From: Botrytis cinerea B05.10
Lineage: Eukaryota > Ascomycota > Leotiomycetes > Helotiales > Sclerotiniaceae
NCBI RefSeq assembly: GCF_000143535.2
Contig: NC_037310.1
Location: forward strand, 124,001 to 188,000
Length of the DNA: 64,000 nucleotides
Reading direction: 5' to 3'
The notes below the pieces were generated by a model that saw only the letters and a program-made list of their open reading frames with translations, ran no database searches and was not told the DNA's origin. Within the stretch, counting starts at the first letter, position 1. Every line of letters starts with the position of its first letter. This document shows, piece after piece, positions 49,877 to 61,223 of the stretch. Position numbers and translations under genes: made by a program.

Positions 49877-51086
49877 TCAACAACATCTCCCCCTCCTCTT
49901 AACCTCACCCCCCTCTTCATCCCTCCTCTCCCTCCCATCCGCATTTCCATTTCCATATGCACTCCCAATCCCTACTCCGGTCCCAACATCACTTCCTCCA
50001 AGCGGCGTCCCCCCTGTTAGCCCCAGCAACCAACTTCTCCTATCTCCCCTCCCCACTCTAAAACTTCCTCCAGGCCTCATGATTCCATCAAAATATCCCG
50101 TTTGCCCCTCTATCCCCATCCCATCATTCCCCAAACCAGGCGTACCAGGAGTCGCTACCGCGCTCAAAAGTTGTTCTTTCATCTTATTATTCTGTTCCAC
50201 AAGCTTCCTTGTAATAACTCTAAAAACTTCCTCCACGCCCTCTCCACTCTCCGCACTAACTTCATGACAACAATCCCACCCCACTTCCATACCCCAGAAC
50301 CCAGAACTTCTCTTACTAGAAGGCGATCGTGCACCTTCTATCCCCGTTGTGCCTTGACCGCCAGATCCCCAAACTCCACCTCCGGCGCCACCCCAACTGC
50401 CGAAACCACGTTCTCCCAAAGCTGTAGCAGGCGGTGTACTGCCTGAAATAGATGTGACGTTTTCGGCTACATATGCAATACACCTCTCGAATGGGACTTC
50501 TCTTGCACTAGGATCTTTAGCGACGAGATCGGCTTTGGTGCCTACGACATGAAGGATGATATCCGCAGGAAGATTGCGACGAAGTTCGGTAAGCCAGACG
50601 GACATTTCGGTGAATGAGGTTTGGGATGTGATGCTGTAGCAGAGGATACAGGCATTTGCCCCGCGGTAGTATAGGCGGGATATGGATCTATAGATTGGGA
50701 GTTAGGTGGTTAGCATGTCATCTTCTATTTGTATTGTTCTTGTTCTTATCCCCGTTCCTCAAAATGTGACCCCCCCGCCCCCTCTCCCCTGTTCACCCAT
50801 CTTTCCCGTCCACCTCCCCTCTCACACACAAACACCCCTCGCCCCAAGGAGCCACACCACCGAATACATACCTAAATCTTTCCTGTCCCGCCGTATCCCA
50901 AATCTGTAATCTCACAATTGTATCACTCTCGGCATCCACCACTCTTTTTGTCAGAAAACTCGCACCCACAGTCGACGTCGTAGTTTTCGGACTAAATTGA
51001 TTTTTTATATATCGAAGAAGGAGTGATGTTTTGCCTACGCCTTGGGCGCCTAGCACTACTATCTTAGCTTCGAGGGAGGTGCTCAT
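49877..51086 (-). CDS. Rab-family small GTPase with glycine-rich insert
   Basis: Exons 51086-50872 and 50687-49877 on the minus strand (184-base intron, GTATGT..TAG) give 341 aa, well above the usual 200-220. The G domain is clear: P-loop GAQGVGKTS near residue 13, switch I with [31 protein letters not shown], and base-recognition TKAD in place of the common NKxD. The G5 region is [12 protein letters not shown] instead of ETSAKTGENV. Between YVAENV and this motif lies an insert of about 60 residues rich in Gly, Ser and Trp. The long C-terminal tail ends in CC, a typical double geranylgeranylation site. TVGASF and the YYRGA switch II fit the Rab5/21/22 endosomal branch; a closer assignment is not possible by eye. 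Confidence 0.88.
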
Positions 51087-52991
51087 TTTTTCTTGGTTCG
51101 GGTGTATTAGGTGTGGGAGGTAGAATGGCTGAGGGTCGCGATCTAGGAGTCGAGTATGTAGTCTCGTAATAGGTATGGGTAGGTAGTTATGAGATGATTG
51201 GATGGCGTATGTGAATTGTAGATGGGCAGATGGGTGAATATCTCACAGTATCTTCAGTGAGAGAATTGGTTTCCGCGGCGATCCCTCTTGATCGTCCTTC
51301 CACAATGATTCTGCAAAATCCCACGATATAATTCCGCAGATTATTTTCTTCCAGCCGTTTGCTTGTTTCTTCACTCGTTCATTCGGATCCTCTCCAAAAC
51401 CAATATAAATATATATCTCCTCTCTTTGCGCACTCTTCCTCGGCGTAGCTCCAAAATGTGGTTCGGCAGTTCAGCAGATTGGCAATCAAATCTTCCTGTT
51501 GCCCTCTCCAAAAATATCACAAATTCTCAAAAGATGCCCTACGTATGCTCCCCTCTTCCTACTCTTTTGCAGTTCTTCCTTTTCCTTTCTCCTCTCTTTA
51601 TCGTATATATCTTCCGTCCGCCCGTCTGCAAACAAGGTATTTCGCTGCTGAACAGTTCTTCGTTCCCTCGTTCGTTGATCAAGTATGCCTATTCCTACTC
51701 TTTATTGTTTCGATGCGTCTGTTTCGTTCCGTGCCGTAATGATTCATAGACTCATATCGCGCTCGTTCTTGTTCTTGGATTTGTTCCTCGTATCATCTCT
51801 TCATTTCTCATTCCATCTCGGCTCATCCTAATTCAGCTCATCCCACAATCCAAAGTCCAGAGTCGTATGTCGTAGATCCTTCACTCCGAATCAATGTAAA
51901 GAGTTGAGTCGAACACAATCCAAATATTCACTCTCTGCTCTGGTGTCGTCTCGACGCAATCCTAGGCATGCAAATCAATTTACATGCAATTCAAACTCGG
52001 CCTCTCCCACATTATCTATTCCAAGCCCTCGACACACCCGTCTGAAACCAATACAAGCAAGTACCTAGTAAGCCGCACAAACAGACAAGCAAACGAACAA
52101 ACGAACAAACAGATAAACAAATCAAACCGACGATAGCAAACTCGATGAAAGCTGTACAATATACACCAAACTTGTTATATGTCTTCACCCAACAAGCAAA
52201 TTGAAGTTCCGAAGGCGAAAACCCAAAAACAATTTTTTCTTCAAAAGAATGCGTGCTAGAGAATCTTCATTTAAATTATCGAATTTGCTTTTCGGACTAC
52301 TTTACCATCCTGCACCGCACCATACCACTTTCTCAGTCCTCTCATAACAACGAGTCTGACAGGTAGACCGAGTGATCTAGAATCCACCATGACGCACCTC
52401 AGAAATCCCACCCATAGAATAACCCTCCCCCGTCGAAAAACTAGGGGGGTAAAAGTCGAGATTCAATGCCCAGACACACCCAGAGATCACAGCCTGCGTG
52501 CCTGCCTAGGTATAAAAAACCAATCCCTGTCGTTGAAAGCAACGTGAAGAACCCCGAGTTTCTTGCTCTTTGCAGCACGCATGACTTTCAAAGGTGCTCA
52601 TAGTCGTTATGCCGATCAGCTGTTATGCATTCTGACGCAAAGAAGAGTCAAAGTAGTTTAATCTTCCAATTTGCGGTGTGAAACATCTGTACTCATGACT
52701 GCATTTGGCAAGTATTTCAGGTTTTGGCTTGGAATGAACGGGCTGATGGGCTACGCAGTACGTTTCGGCTTAGATCGGGCCAGGACATGAATCGGTAGGA
52801 GCGTTTGGTCCGAGTCGTACAGAGATGGGATTTTACATTTCGCCATAGCAATATATAGGTTCCGCGTTCATTGGTCTCGGATTTAAAATGTGTGAATGTT
52901 TCAAATTATGTGTACAAGTCTTCTTTCTCTAATCAAAAAGTGCCACCCCACAGATATGCGTCTTTCTACATATGTCATGTCTTCTACAACT
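51087..52991. other. intergenic, no supported gene
   Basis: Contains the Rab promoter and, at 51455-51543, a short protein-like stretch (MWFGSSADWQSNLPVALSKN) that could be a first exon, but no continuing exon was found. The rest shows nothing recognisable. Confidence 0.5.
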
Positions 52992-54765
52992 TCACAACTT
53001 CGCCTTCTCTGCTGGATTCGCCAGAGGATCATAAGTCGTCATACCCTATTTAGCCATTAGCTTCCAGTCATTTCCCCATATCATATCATATCATATCATA
53101 TCAAGAAAGGAAACTTACCAAAGTATCAATCGGAACCATGGTAGTATGTGAACTCAATCCTCTGGTGTCAATCAATGTCGGATTCAACTGATCCACGCTC
53201 GAACACCCAATCAACCTCATATTCATTTCCATCTCATCTTTCAATAGCTGCATAGCACGATCTACACCTGCCAGTCCATACGCACTCATAGCATATAAGA
53301 AAGGTCGACCGATTCCAACACCTTTAGCACCTAAACAAAGTGCTTTGATAATATCCGTGGATCTTCTCACCCCGCCATCAATATAAATTTCGATACGGTT
53401 TTCCCACCCACGTTCTCGAAGAACAGGCATGACTTCTGCGAGAACTTCGATACCTGATCGAGCAAAATCCAATTGTCGGCCTCCGTGATTGGAAAGTACA
53501 ACACCTTGAACACCACATTCGACAGCTCGAATAACATCTTCCACACGTTGAACACCCTTGAGAATGATAGGCATCTTGGTAATAGACTTGAACCAAGGAA
53601 TATCTTTCCAACTCAAAGCTGGATCGATAAAGCTCGAAATAGCTCTTGCTGCACCTTGAGAGTTGTCCGTGGATTGTCCACTGCTTGATTGAACAGAAGA
53701 TCCTACATCCGTGAATTTGGAACGCATATCCTTTTCTCTTCTTCCTAATTGAGGAGCGTCGACTGTGATGAATAGACCCTTGCAACCACGACGTTCGGCA
53801 TGTTGGACAATCTTCTTTGTAATCTCTCGATCCTTGTTAACGTATAATTGTAACCATTGAACTTGCTCTCCCTCTGCGGCATCCATGATTTCATCAAATG
53901 AGCAAGATGCTAGAGTTGGAATCATTTGTATAACATTATGTTTCTTCGCCGCTCGTGTGAAGACAACCTCTCCCTCAGGGTGTCCAAGCTTTCCTAATGC
54001 TGTAGCTGTCACATAGAAAGGGATATCGACTTTCGTTCCAAGCATAGTTGTGGTAAAATCGACCTTTTCCACGTCGACAAGAACCTTTGGTCGAAACCAT
54101 ATCTTATGGAAGGCGGAATGATTTTCTCGCATAGTCTACTAGTGTTAGCAATTGCATCACGGTTGAAGACAGGGAGGATCTATCTTACAATTTCATCATC
54201 AGCACCGCTAGAATAGTATGCCCAAGCAGTCTTCTTCATAACTCTTCTTGCCACGGACTCGAAATCCATCAAATTGTAGCATTGTTCTAGAATTGGCATG
54301 CGTGAAATTCTCTCTTGTCTTGCCTCCTCATCTGGATCGAATTCTTTTTCTTCCTTCTTGACTGTGCCCATATCAACTGGTCCTAGATGTTTCGATTTGT
54401 CTAGGAATTTATCGAGAGTATCAGGGGGATGAATTGGTTCGTATTCTTCAGTTGCATCTTTGCCCTATATCACAATGTTAACTTCTCTGCGTACCATTGG
54501 TATTTCTACGGGGTATATACGGCATATTTGAGAATGATCTTGGGTCCGCCCGGATGTTCTGTCGATGTAATTAATACATAGCTTCCCTTGGTACCACAGA
54601 TATCTTCATACCAGGTAAGAATTCCGTAACATCATAAGCTTTCCCCTATATCAAGAGTTAGCCCTCGCCACTCCATACAATGAGGCAAATACATACATGA
54701 ACAATAACCCAACATGACTCTTTCGAGTTGTGTTCTGCGACTTCCTGTCCAGTCAACTTGGCCAT
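52992..54765 (-). CDS. flavocytochrome b2-like FMN 2-hydroxyacid dehydrogenase
   Basis: Six exons on the minus strand (54765-54697, 54645-54612, 54558-54521, 54464-54189, 54135-53119, 53045-52992) give 495 aa. A cytochrome b5 domain occupies residues 1-75, with axial histidines in EHPGG (H36) and PIHPP (H59). The FMN-dependent alpha-hydroxyacid dehydrogenase barrel follows (about 105-480): YYSSGADDE, LQLYVNKDR, catalytic SNHGGRQLD, IDGGVRRSTD and GIGRPFLYA. This is the layout of L-lactate dehydrogenase (cytochrome b2), which oxidises L-lactate and passes electrons to the b5 heme. The start at MAKLTGQEVAEHN leaves no mitochondrial presequence, and no ATG lies upstream in frame. The last small exon ends in ...EKAKL, a peroxisome-type C terminus. 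The substrate could be lactate or another 2-hydroxyacid. Confidence 0.9.
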
Positions 54766-55717
54766 CTTTTCGTTTAGCGTGTGATAATCCAATGTCTTGA
54801 TATCTTTAAAATCGCAATCGCAATCGCAATCACAGTCAAAACTGAAAAGGGGGTATGTAACAGAGAGAAAGATAATAAATTCCAAAAAAGATGTCGAACA
54901 AAAAAGAGAAACCCGAGTGTATATACTATCAAAGTCAATAGTCAGGACCTAAAGATAGCTTGTGGAGTAGCCTCGGGAATCGTAAAACCTATCGAGGCAA
55001 AGGAAAAGAGAGGAAAGGAACTCGATGCTCGGCACATCCAGCCTCTCAATTGCGATTCGCTTTTTCGGATGAATGGCGAACGAATGAAACAGAAAATATA
55101 CCGACCTAGGAGATACTCACCGTCCACGCAAGCATGCGTATTTGTAATTGTAATTGTAATTGTACTAATGCGAAGCTGGCGAGAGAGTTTGGCTGAGATT
55201 TATCTTTCATTGCATTATCTCTACAGAAATTCATGTACGATAGGGCTAGGAGACATTTCTTGAGGAAGGTTGCATTTCGAGACACAGATTACAGTTTGGC
55301 CTGTCTTGATAACGACTTATCTCCGTACCTTGATCTTGATGATGAGAGCCCAGCGGCCCCACCGACTTCGGATGCGGGGAGAGCTACGGTAAGGATGAAG
55401 AAGATTTGACCAATAAGACACCAGGTATTAGATAGGTATCATTTGTTTCTACGAGATCATTCGAGTCGTTCAGACCTTTCGATACAACTCGGGACGTCTC
55501 CCAATATGATTTTACTACCGTCTTCAAGTGCCGAAAGGACGATGGAACATTCTCCAGAGGGCAGCGAGTCAACTCGTATTGTCAGCGAATGTAGTCCAGA
55601 GCAGAGGTCATATCTACAAGGCATGAACTTTGAAGGTTGCACAGCATATCATATCTTATCCCATGCTTTCTCGAGGAGAGGGATAGACTTATCCATCGCC
55701 ATTGCGTCGTTCATCAT
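54766..55717. other. intergenic between b2-like gene and metallophosphoesterase
   Basis: Promoter of the minus-strand b2-like gene and 3' flank of the next gene. Contains a gcaatc hexamer tract (54811-54836) and a taattg tract (55142-55163). No supported gene. Confidence 0.55.
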
Positions 55718-56755
55718 TCATAGCTCTACAACTTCAACTGGATTTCCCACATCGGTTGATGATTGATAAACAACCGCAGCATTGATCATCAAACCACCGT
55801 TTCCACCCGCAGGACCAACCATTAATCTTTGCCATAAAATACCCTTGACTCCATACCAAATCACTTTCACAGCATCTACCCATGCAAAGCTCGGCATCAA
55901 GTCCATGATTATGCCTCCTCTCTTCCTTTCCATAAGTCTCTCATAAGCCTCTTGTCCCTTGTCCCAAAACACAGCTTCACGACCATGTCCGGAATGTATG
56001 TGTCCAAACACATGAAGTCTAGGTTTGACCTTCCATATCTCTTCTAGTAACGATTTACAACCTAGGTTGATATCGAGGTGATGTCGGGGTGGACTGTGTG
56101 TAATTAGAACATCTGTGTCTTTCGGTATACGATTCTCCCACGGCGCAAGATGTCTTTGATATTGAAAACTGGCAATTGAGAATATGATTAGCATTCGAGT
56201 TCTCTCCAAAGGACTGCGGGTTTCTTACGCAAAATCAGAACCACCACACTGAGGGATATCTGGAGATCCATAAACCTTTAATTTTCTCCCGCCCTTGAAT
56301 TTCAACGTAATGGCCTTATTCTCCAAATAATGTAAACTTTTGAAATTCAATTTCCTCTTCTTATCTTCTGGCTTCCTCGACTTGGGATCGAAATAACTGT
56401 CATGATTTCCACAAATGAATACCTTCTCTCGATGTGGCTGTTGATCCAACCAATCTATTTGCGCCTGTATTTCTTCCACCGTGCCCGCATTGGTCAAATC
56501 TCCTGCGTGTATTAAAAGATCGCCAGGCGGAATGGGCAGTTTATTGCAATGCGTATCTGAGATACACACAACTCGAACAGCAGGTTTGTTCCGGGGGGGC
56601 TTGAAAGATGTGCCGCGGAAATACAGGAGGATGGCATGGAGGTAGAAGACCAACGTGCGGAGAGGAGATTCGAGGAGAGAATCAAGAGGAGTTGGAGGAT
56701 CATATATATTATTCCGACGAGACCATGGGTATATCGTCTTTTGTTTGGGAGCCAT
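55718..56755 (-). CDS. calcineurin-like metallophosphoesterase, MPPED1/2 type
   Basis: Exons 56755-56229 and 56168-55718 on the minus strand give 325 aa; the 60-base intron is GTAAGA..CAG. All five metal-binding motifs of the metallophosphoesterase fold are present in order: CISDTHC (DxH), HAGDLTNAG (GD), ICGNHDSY (GNHD), LITHSPP and HVFGHIHSGHG (GHxH). The order and spacing match the class III, MPPED/239FB-like group, whose members hydrolyse phosphodiesters. A hydrophobic N-terminal stretch (LRTLVFYLHAILLYF, about residues 33-47) may anchor it to a membrane. The C-terminal 100 residues after GHIH are less conserved. Natural substrate unknown. Confidence 0.9.
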
Positions 56756-57522
56756 GATGGAGGTGTGCTGACGCCGGCTGGCAGAGATCAGGTAGTTTTA
56801 GCAATTCGCTGTTGAGTATTGATCAGATTTATTTGTGATTAGGACAGTCCTCAATCAAGAGTTGCCTCTCAATATCCAGGATAAAGCAGACACATTTCCT
56901 TAAACCATAGCCGATGCTGGATTTCACTAGACAAGGCAGTTGTATGTCTACACAGTATTGTACCCGGACCTAGTCAATTGATCCTCAGCCGGAATAAAAC
57001 GTGGGGTGTGTGTAACTGACTTCACTAAAGCCAAGCACGCCCCGGATGTGAGCGGCACACCAAAAATAGTACTATTTTCAAAATTCTTTTTAAAATCAAT
57101 CATCAATACATTTTGATTTAAAATTGGAGATAAAATACTATTAGTTGGTATTTCATAGCAGTTTCTTTTTTTTGCTTGATTTAGAATATCTTTTCACATT
57201 GTGATTCAATTTTGAAAAAGTATTGTTTTAAAAATAGTTTGATTTTAACGGGTTTGGTGTGCCGGTTTGTGCATTTAGGGCGTGCCAAGCTTCAAAAGAG
57301 GCATCGTCGCAGGGATAAATTCAAGATCCCCAAATTTAGCGACCATTTCGTCATGGGTGTCTAGTGGCTTGATTGAAGCTGGTGTGAATATTATTATCAT
57401 TCAATAAAGAGCTGGTTCTTTACCAACTTTTTACCTACTTCTCATTGATTTCATATCTCCTTCTACATATCGGCGGAAACTTGAGTCGATCAAACTCTCT
57501 CCCGCAGATTTGCATTGTCAAT
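56756..57522. other. divergent promoter interval of metallophosphoesterase and TMEM16 genes
   Basis: The two genes point away from each other. The interval contains the 249-base inverted-repeat element at 57036-57284. No coding sequence. Confidence 0.6.
57036..57284. mobile_element. 249-base inverted-repeat element with CCAAG target duplication
   Basis: The left arm 57036-57064 (cacgcccc..cggcacaccaaa) and the right arm 57253-57284 (tttggtgtgccg..gggcgtg) are inverted complements; 12 inner and 7 outer bases are exact, and they differ by transitions and a 3-base gap between. CCAAG flanks both sides (57031-57035 and 57285-57289). The core is AT-rich and non-coding. Terminal inverted repeats, short length and flanking duplication make this a MITE-like non-autonomous DNA transposon, about 240 bases before the TMEM16 start codon. 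Confidence 0.78.
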
Positions 57523-60107
57523 ATGGCTTCGCTCAAGAGTATTTACGAGCCAAACCCAGCTCTGGGAAATGCTTTGCATACCAATTTTGAGTAAGTAACC
57601 TGGAGGGGCTCGTAAGCATTGGCTGATCAGTAATTATGCAGAGTCGACTTCGTAATCGATTATCGTTTTGCTACTACGAGTATGACAACCCAACGTTTTC
57701 CATTCACTTTCGCAGATAATTAATGTACCCCGCCAGACAAAATCGAAGCCGAAGCACAATTCGTAAAGCTTATCGAAGCTCTCAACGATGTTGGGTTAAT
57801 GACTGAAGTGCGAAATGGAGACAACTGTTCACTTCTTATATTTGTCAAAACTGCTTCGGTCAGACATCTACGGTCCGAAGTATATCGCTCCAGAGTACAA
57901 GATTGGTTATATGGAGTTCGAACAGCTGCCCCGGAAAAGAACATGCAAGAGGCTTTGAGTGCAGAACCAATGACTGAGGCCGAACGATTAAGATTGGTCT
58001 ACCTGTTAATCACACAACCGAAAAATGAAGGTGGTGCTGGAATCACGCCTAAGAGAGGGGAGTGGAAGGGAGTCGAATCGATATTTCCTCTTCATGATCA
58101 TGCATTCAATATGGCTTGGATTAAGGAAATTACCTCAAAGTATCTTCTCACAACCAAGGATCTAGAGGATATCAAAGACAGATTTGGTGAAAAGATTGGA
58201 TTCTATTTCGCCTTTCTACAATCTTATTTCATGTTCATGGTATTTCCTGCGGCATTCGGATTTTGCGCTTGGGTTCTCTTGGGTCAATATTCTCCAATAT
58301 ATGCCGTAGTCAATGGCTTGTGGGGCATTGTCTATACGGAATATTGGAAGAAACAAGAAACTGATCTTGCAGTACAATGGGGTGTTCGAGGAGTATCAAA
58401 AATCCAACACAAAAGACCCGACTTCAAGCATGAAAAGGAAATCAAGGATCCAGTCACTGGAGAGCAGATTAAGTTTTACTCGCCAGTGAAAAGGCTGAGT
58501 CGTCAACTACTACAAGTACCTTTCGCACTCTGTGCTGTTGTGATATTGGGAAGTTTGATTGCAACTTGCTTTGCAATTGAGATCTTCATTTCTGAAGTTT
58601 ATAATGGTCCATTCAAGGCATATTTGGTATGTATATTGATCTTGGGGTTAGAACTTGGCTAATCAAAGATAGACTTTCTTACCCACTGTAATTCTGACAA
58701 TTTTCATGCCAACACTGTCTGTTCTTTTGACAGGATTTGCCTCAAAATTGACAGACCTTGAGAATTACGAAACTACTGATGGTAAGTGACCACCCTCATA
58801 TGTCCCAGTTTTAATATTTATAACCTTCAATAGCTCATGATGCGGCAATGGTCCACAAAATCTTCGTTCTCAACTTCATAACATCCTACATGCCGATCTT
58901 CCTCACGGCATTTGTCTATGTCCCATTTGCTAAAGTCATCGTCCCTCATTTAGATATTTTCCAAATGGCCGTGAGACCATTTGCGGAAAATGATGAACAA
59001 ATGACAGCACCAAAAGCCGGATTTCAAATTGATCCTGATAGATTAAAGAAGCAGGTTATCTACTTCACGGTTACAGCACAAATCGTCAATTTCGCTCTTG
59101 AGGTCATTCTTCCATATGTCAAACAAAAAGTCTTCAAAAAATACAGAGAAATCCAAGCTGATCGTGCCGCCAAACGTGGGGGTTCCTCAACACCGGAAAG
59201 TGATCATCCAGAAGAGAGCGCATTCTTGATCCGTGTAAGAAATGAAGCCGAACTAGGTATCTATGACGTAACATCAGATTTCCGAGAAATGGTCATTCAA
59301 TTCGGTTATTTATCTCTCTTTTCAGTCGTTTGGCCTCTCACTGGTCTTTCTTTCTTGATTAACAATTGGATTGAACTTAGAGGTGATGCTCTCAAAATCG
59401 CATTGGAAACGCAACGTCCTGTTCCATGGCGCGCGGATTCTATAGGCCCATGGATTGAAGCATTGGGTTTCTTGTCATGGTTGGGAAGTCTTAGTGCGGC
59501 AGCTCTGGTATATCTATTTTCTGGGGATGGACTCGGACCGGATGGAACACCAAGTAAGATGACAGGATGGGGAGTGTTACTTACTATGTTTTTCTCGGAA
59601 CATATTTATTTGACTTTGAGAAGAGGCATTCGATTGGCATTGAGTAAAATTGATAGTCCGGGTTTGCAGAGAGAGAGAAGGGAAAGATTTGCAGTCAGGA
59701 AGTATGTTATTTTTGCCATTTTTACTCCGCTTGTGCTTTTTTGTTCTTTTAAAGAGCGTTTGTAGGGTTCTTTAAAGCGTAAACTAATTTTGGGTGTTAG
59801 GCATTATCTAGAAGAAACCATATCGCAAGAAGCGGCGGAAAATGCTGCTTCGGGAGGGATTACAAATGGGGAGAAGATTAGTAGAAATACGTTGGAGGAA
59901 GAAGCAAGAGAATCGAGTTTGAAAGGTCATGGAACTGCAGAGGAGAGGTATGTTTTCGAAGTAGCGAAATCGTATTCGATGGTATCAGAGACTGACGAAA
60001 TCAATAGATTCTGGCAGAGACAAAGAGGACAAGGAGAAACTATCGCGATGGGAAGAAGTTTTATCAATAAGACTGCTCCAGATGTGGAATCGAAGAAGGA
60101 ACTTTGA
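57523..60107 (+). CDS. TMEM16/anoctamin-family membrane protein (probable lipid scramblase)
   Basis: Six exons (57523-57590, 57642-57679, 57737-58626, 58673-58781, 58834-59701, 59801-60107) give 759 aa, close to characterised fungal TMEM16 proteins. The N-terminal cytosolic domain covers about residues 1-180; about ten membrane segments follow, beginning near FAFLQSYFMFMVFPAAFGF. The calcium-site helices are recognisable: FREMVIQFGY near residue 520 and NNWIELRGDALK near 547, where the conserved acidic residues of anoctamins (E, E, E, D) are retained, then QRPVPWRADSIGPW. Known fungal relatives are calcium-activated phospholipid scramblases; yeast Ist2 tethers ER to plasma membrane. Scrambling rather than channel activity is inference from the fungal family. 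The C-terminal 100 residues are charged and soluble. Confidence 0.93.
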
Positions 60108-61223
60108 TTAGGTTTTGTTTTTACTTATTTTTGATACTCTTGTGCTTGGATGGGGAAGGATAGGGGAAAGGCGGAAGGGAAGAGTAGGAAAATCTGGAGG
60201 TGAATTAAAGTGTAGTTAAAGCGAGAGATATTCATTCATAAAGGCTTTTTTGCTTCTTGATTATTCTCGATTATCTCTTTTTGTTGGGTTTGATTTTGAT
60301 TTTGATTCTCTTGATAGTATCTATTTAGCTATGCATAGCGTGGAATAGTTATATGATTGGAATGAAATGGAATGGAATGGAATGGGATATCAGAATATCA
60401 GAATATATGAGATATATGTGCTCTTTGTTCAATGTTCAATATTTGAAGTTTAAAGTTCAATATTCAAAGAGAGATTAAGAGATCTTTATTTATCTATTTA
60501 TCTATTTATTTACCTCATCCCCTCGCTTTAAAGTCCAAACAAAACAATTATATCTAGTTAACTAACTATAAACAAATCCATAAATCCATAAACAAAACAA
60601 AACAAAACAAAACAAAACAAAACAAAACAGATTCGATTAGATCAAATTCGATTAAATCGATTGATTGTACTTATTTACTCATTTACTCACTTCTCACTTC
60701 TCACTTCTCAATACTCAATACTCAATACTCAATACTCACTTCTCGATACTCACAATTCAACTCAACTCAACTCAACAAGTCAAACTAAGAATAGAATTAA
60801 AAAACCCATTTAAGAGGTAAAAGTAAAACTGTACTCCTAATAAATGTAATATAAACAACTACAATGGTATCCCAAATCAAAGCCAAATCCCAATCAAATC
60901 CCAATCAAATCCCAATCAAATCCCAATCCAAATCCAAATACAAATCCATTTCTCCATTCTCCGTTCTCCGTTCCAGCCCTGCAAACCCCATCGAACTCAA
61001 ACCATTCATCCATCCATCCATCCATCCATCCAAAACTCCATCCCACATCACCCAGAGCGTTCAGGAATTTCCTCTTCTTTCTTTTCGTTTGCGTTTGCGC
61101 TTATTTCTGTATTGGTATTCATATTCATATTCATATTTGCGAGTATGTGTGTGTGTGTGTATATGTCGTTATTATCATAGTCATAGTTGGGATCCCCCCC
61201 TCCCTTTTATCCACCACCAACCC
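60108..61223. other. convergent intergenic, microsatellite-rich
   Basis: Between the 3' ends of the TMEM16 and SH3 genes. Contains an aaaac tract (60590-60629), actcaat tract (about 60712-60737), aatccc tract (60885-60930) and tcca tract (61005-61033). No gene seen. Confidence 0.6.
60590..60629. repeat. AAAAC pentanucleotide tract
   Basis: About eight copies of aaaac head to tail. Confidence 0.9.

Noticed and set aside
51363..51749. Open frame of 128 codons beginning near a protein-like MWFGSSADW segment
   Set aside because: Only about 30 codons look protein-like; the rest is hydrophobic low-complexity, and no second exon with family similarity could be joined. Too weak to call.
54766..54885. 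N-terminal extension of the b2-like enzyme through a Cys-Asp repeat
   Set aside because: The frame is open, but no ATG is present upstream and the repeat is a gcaatc microsatellite.
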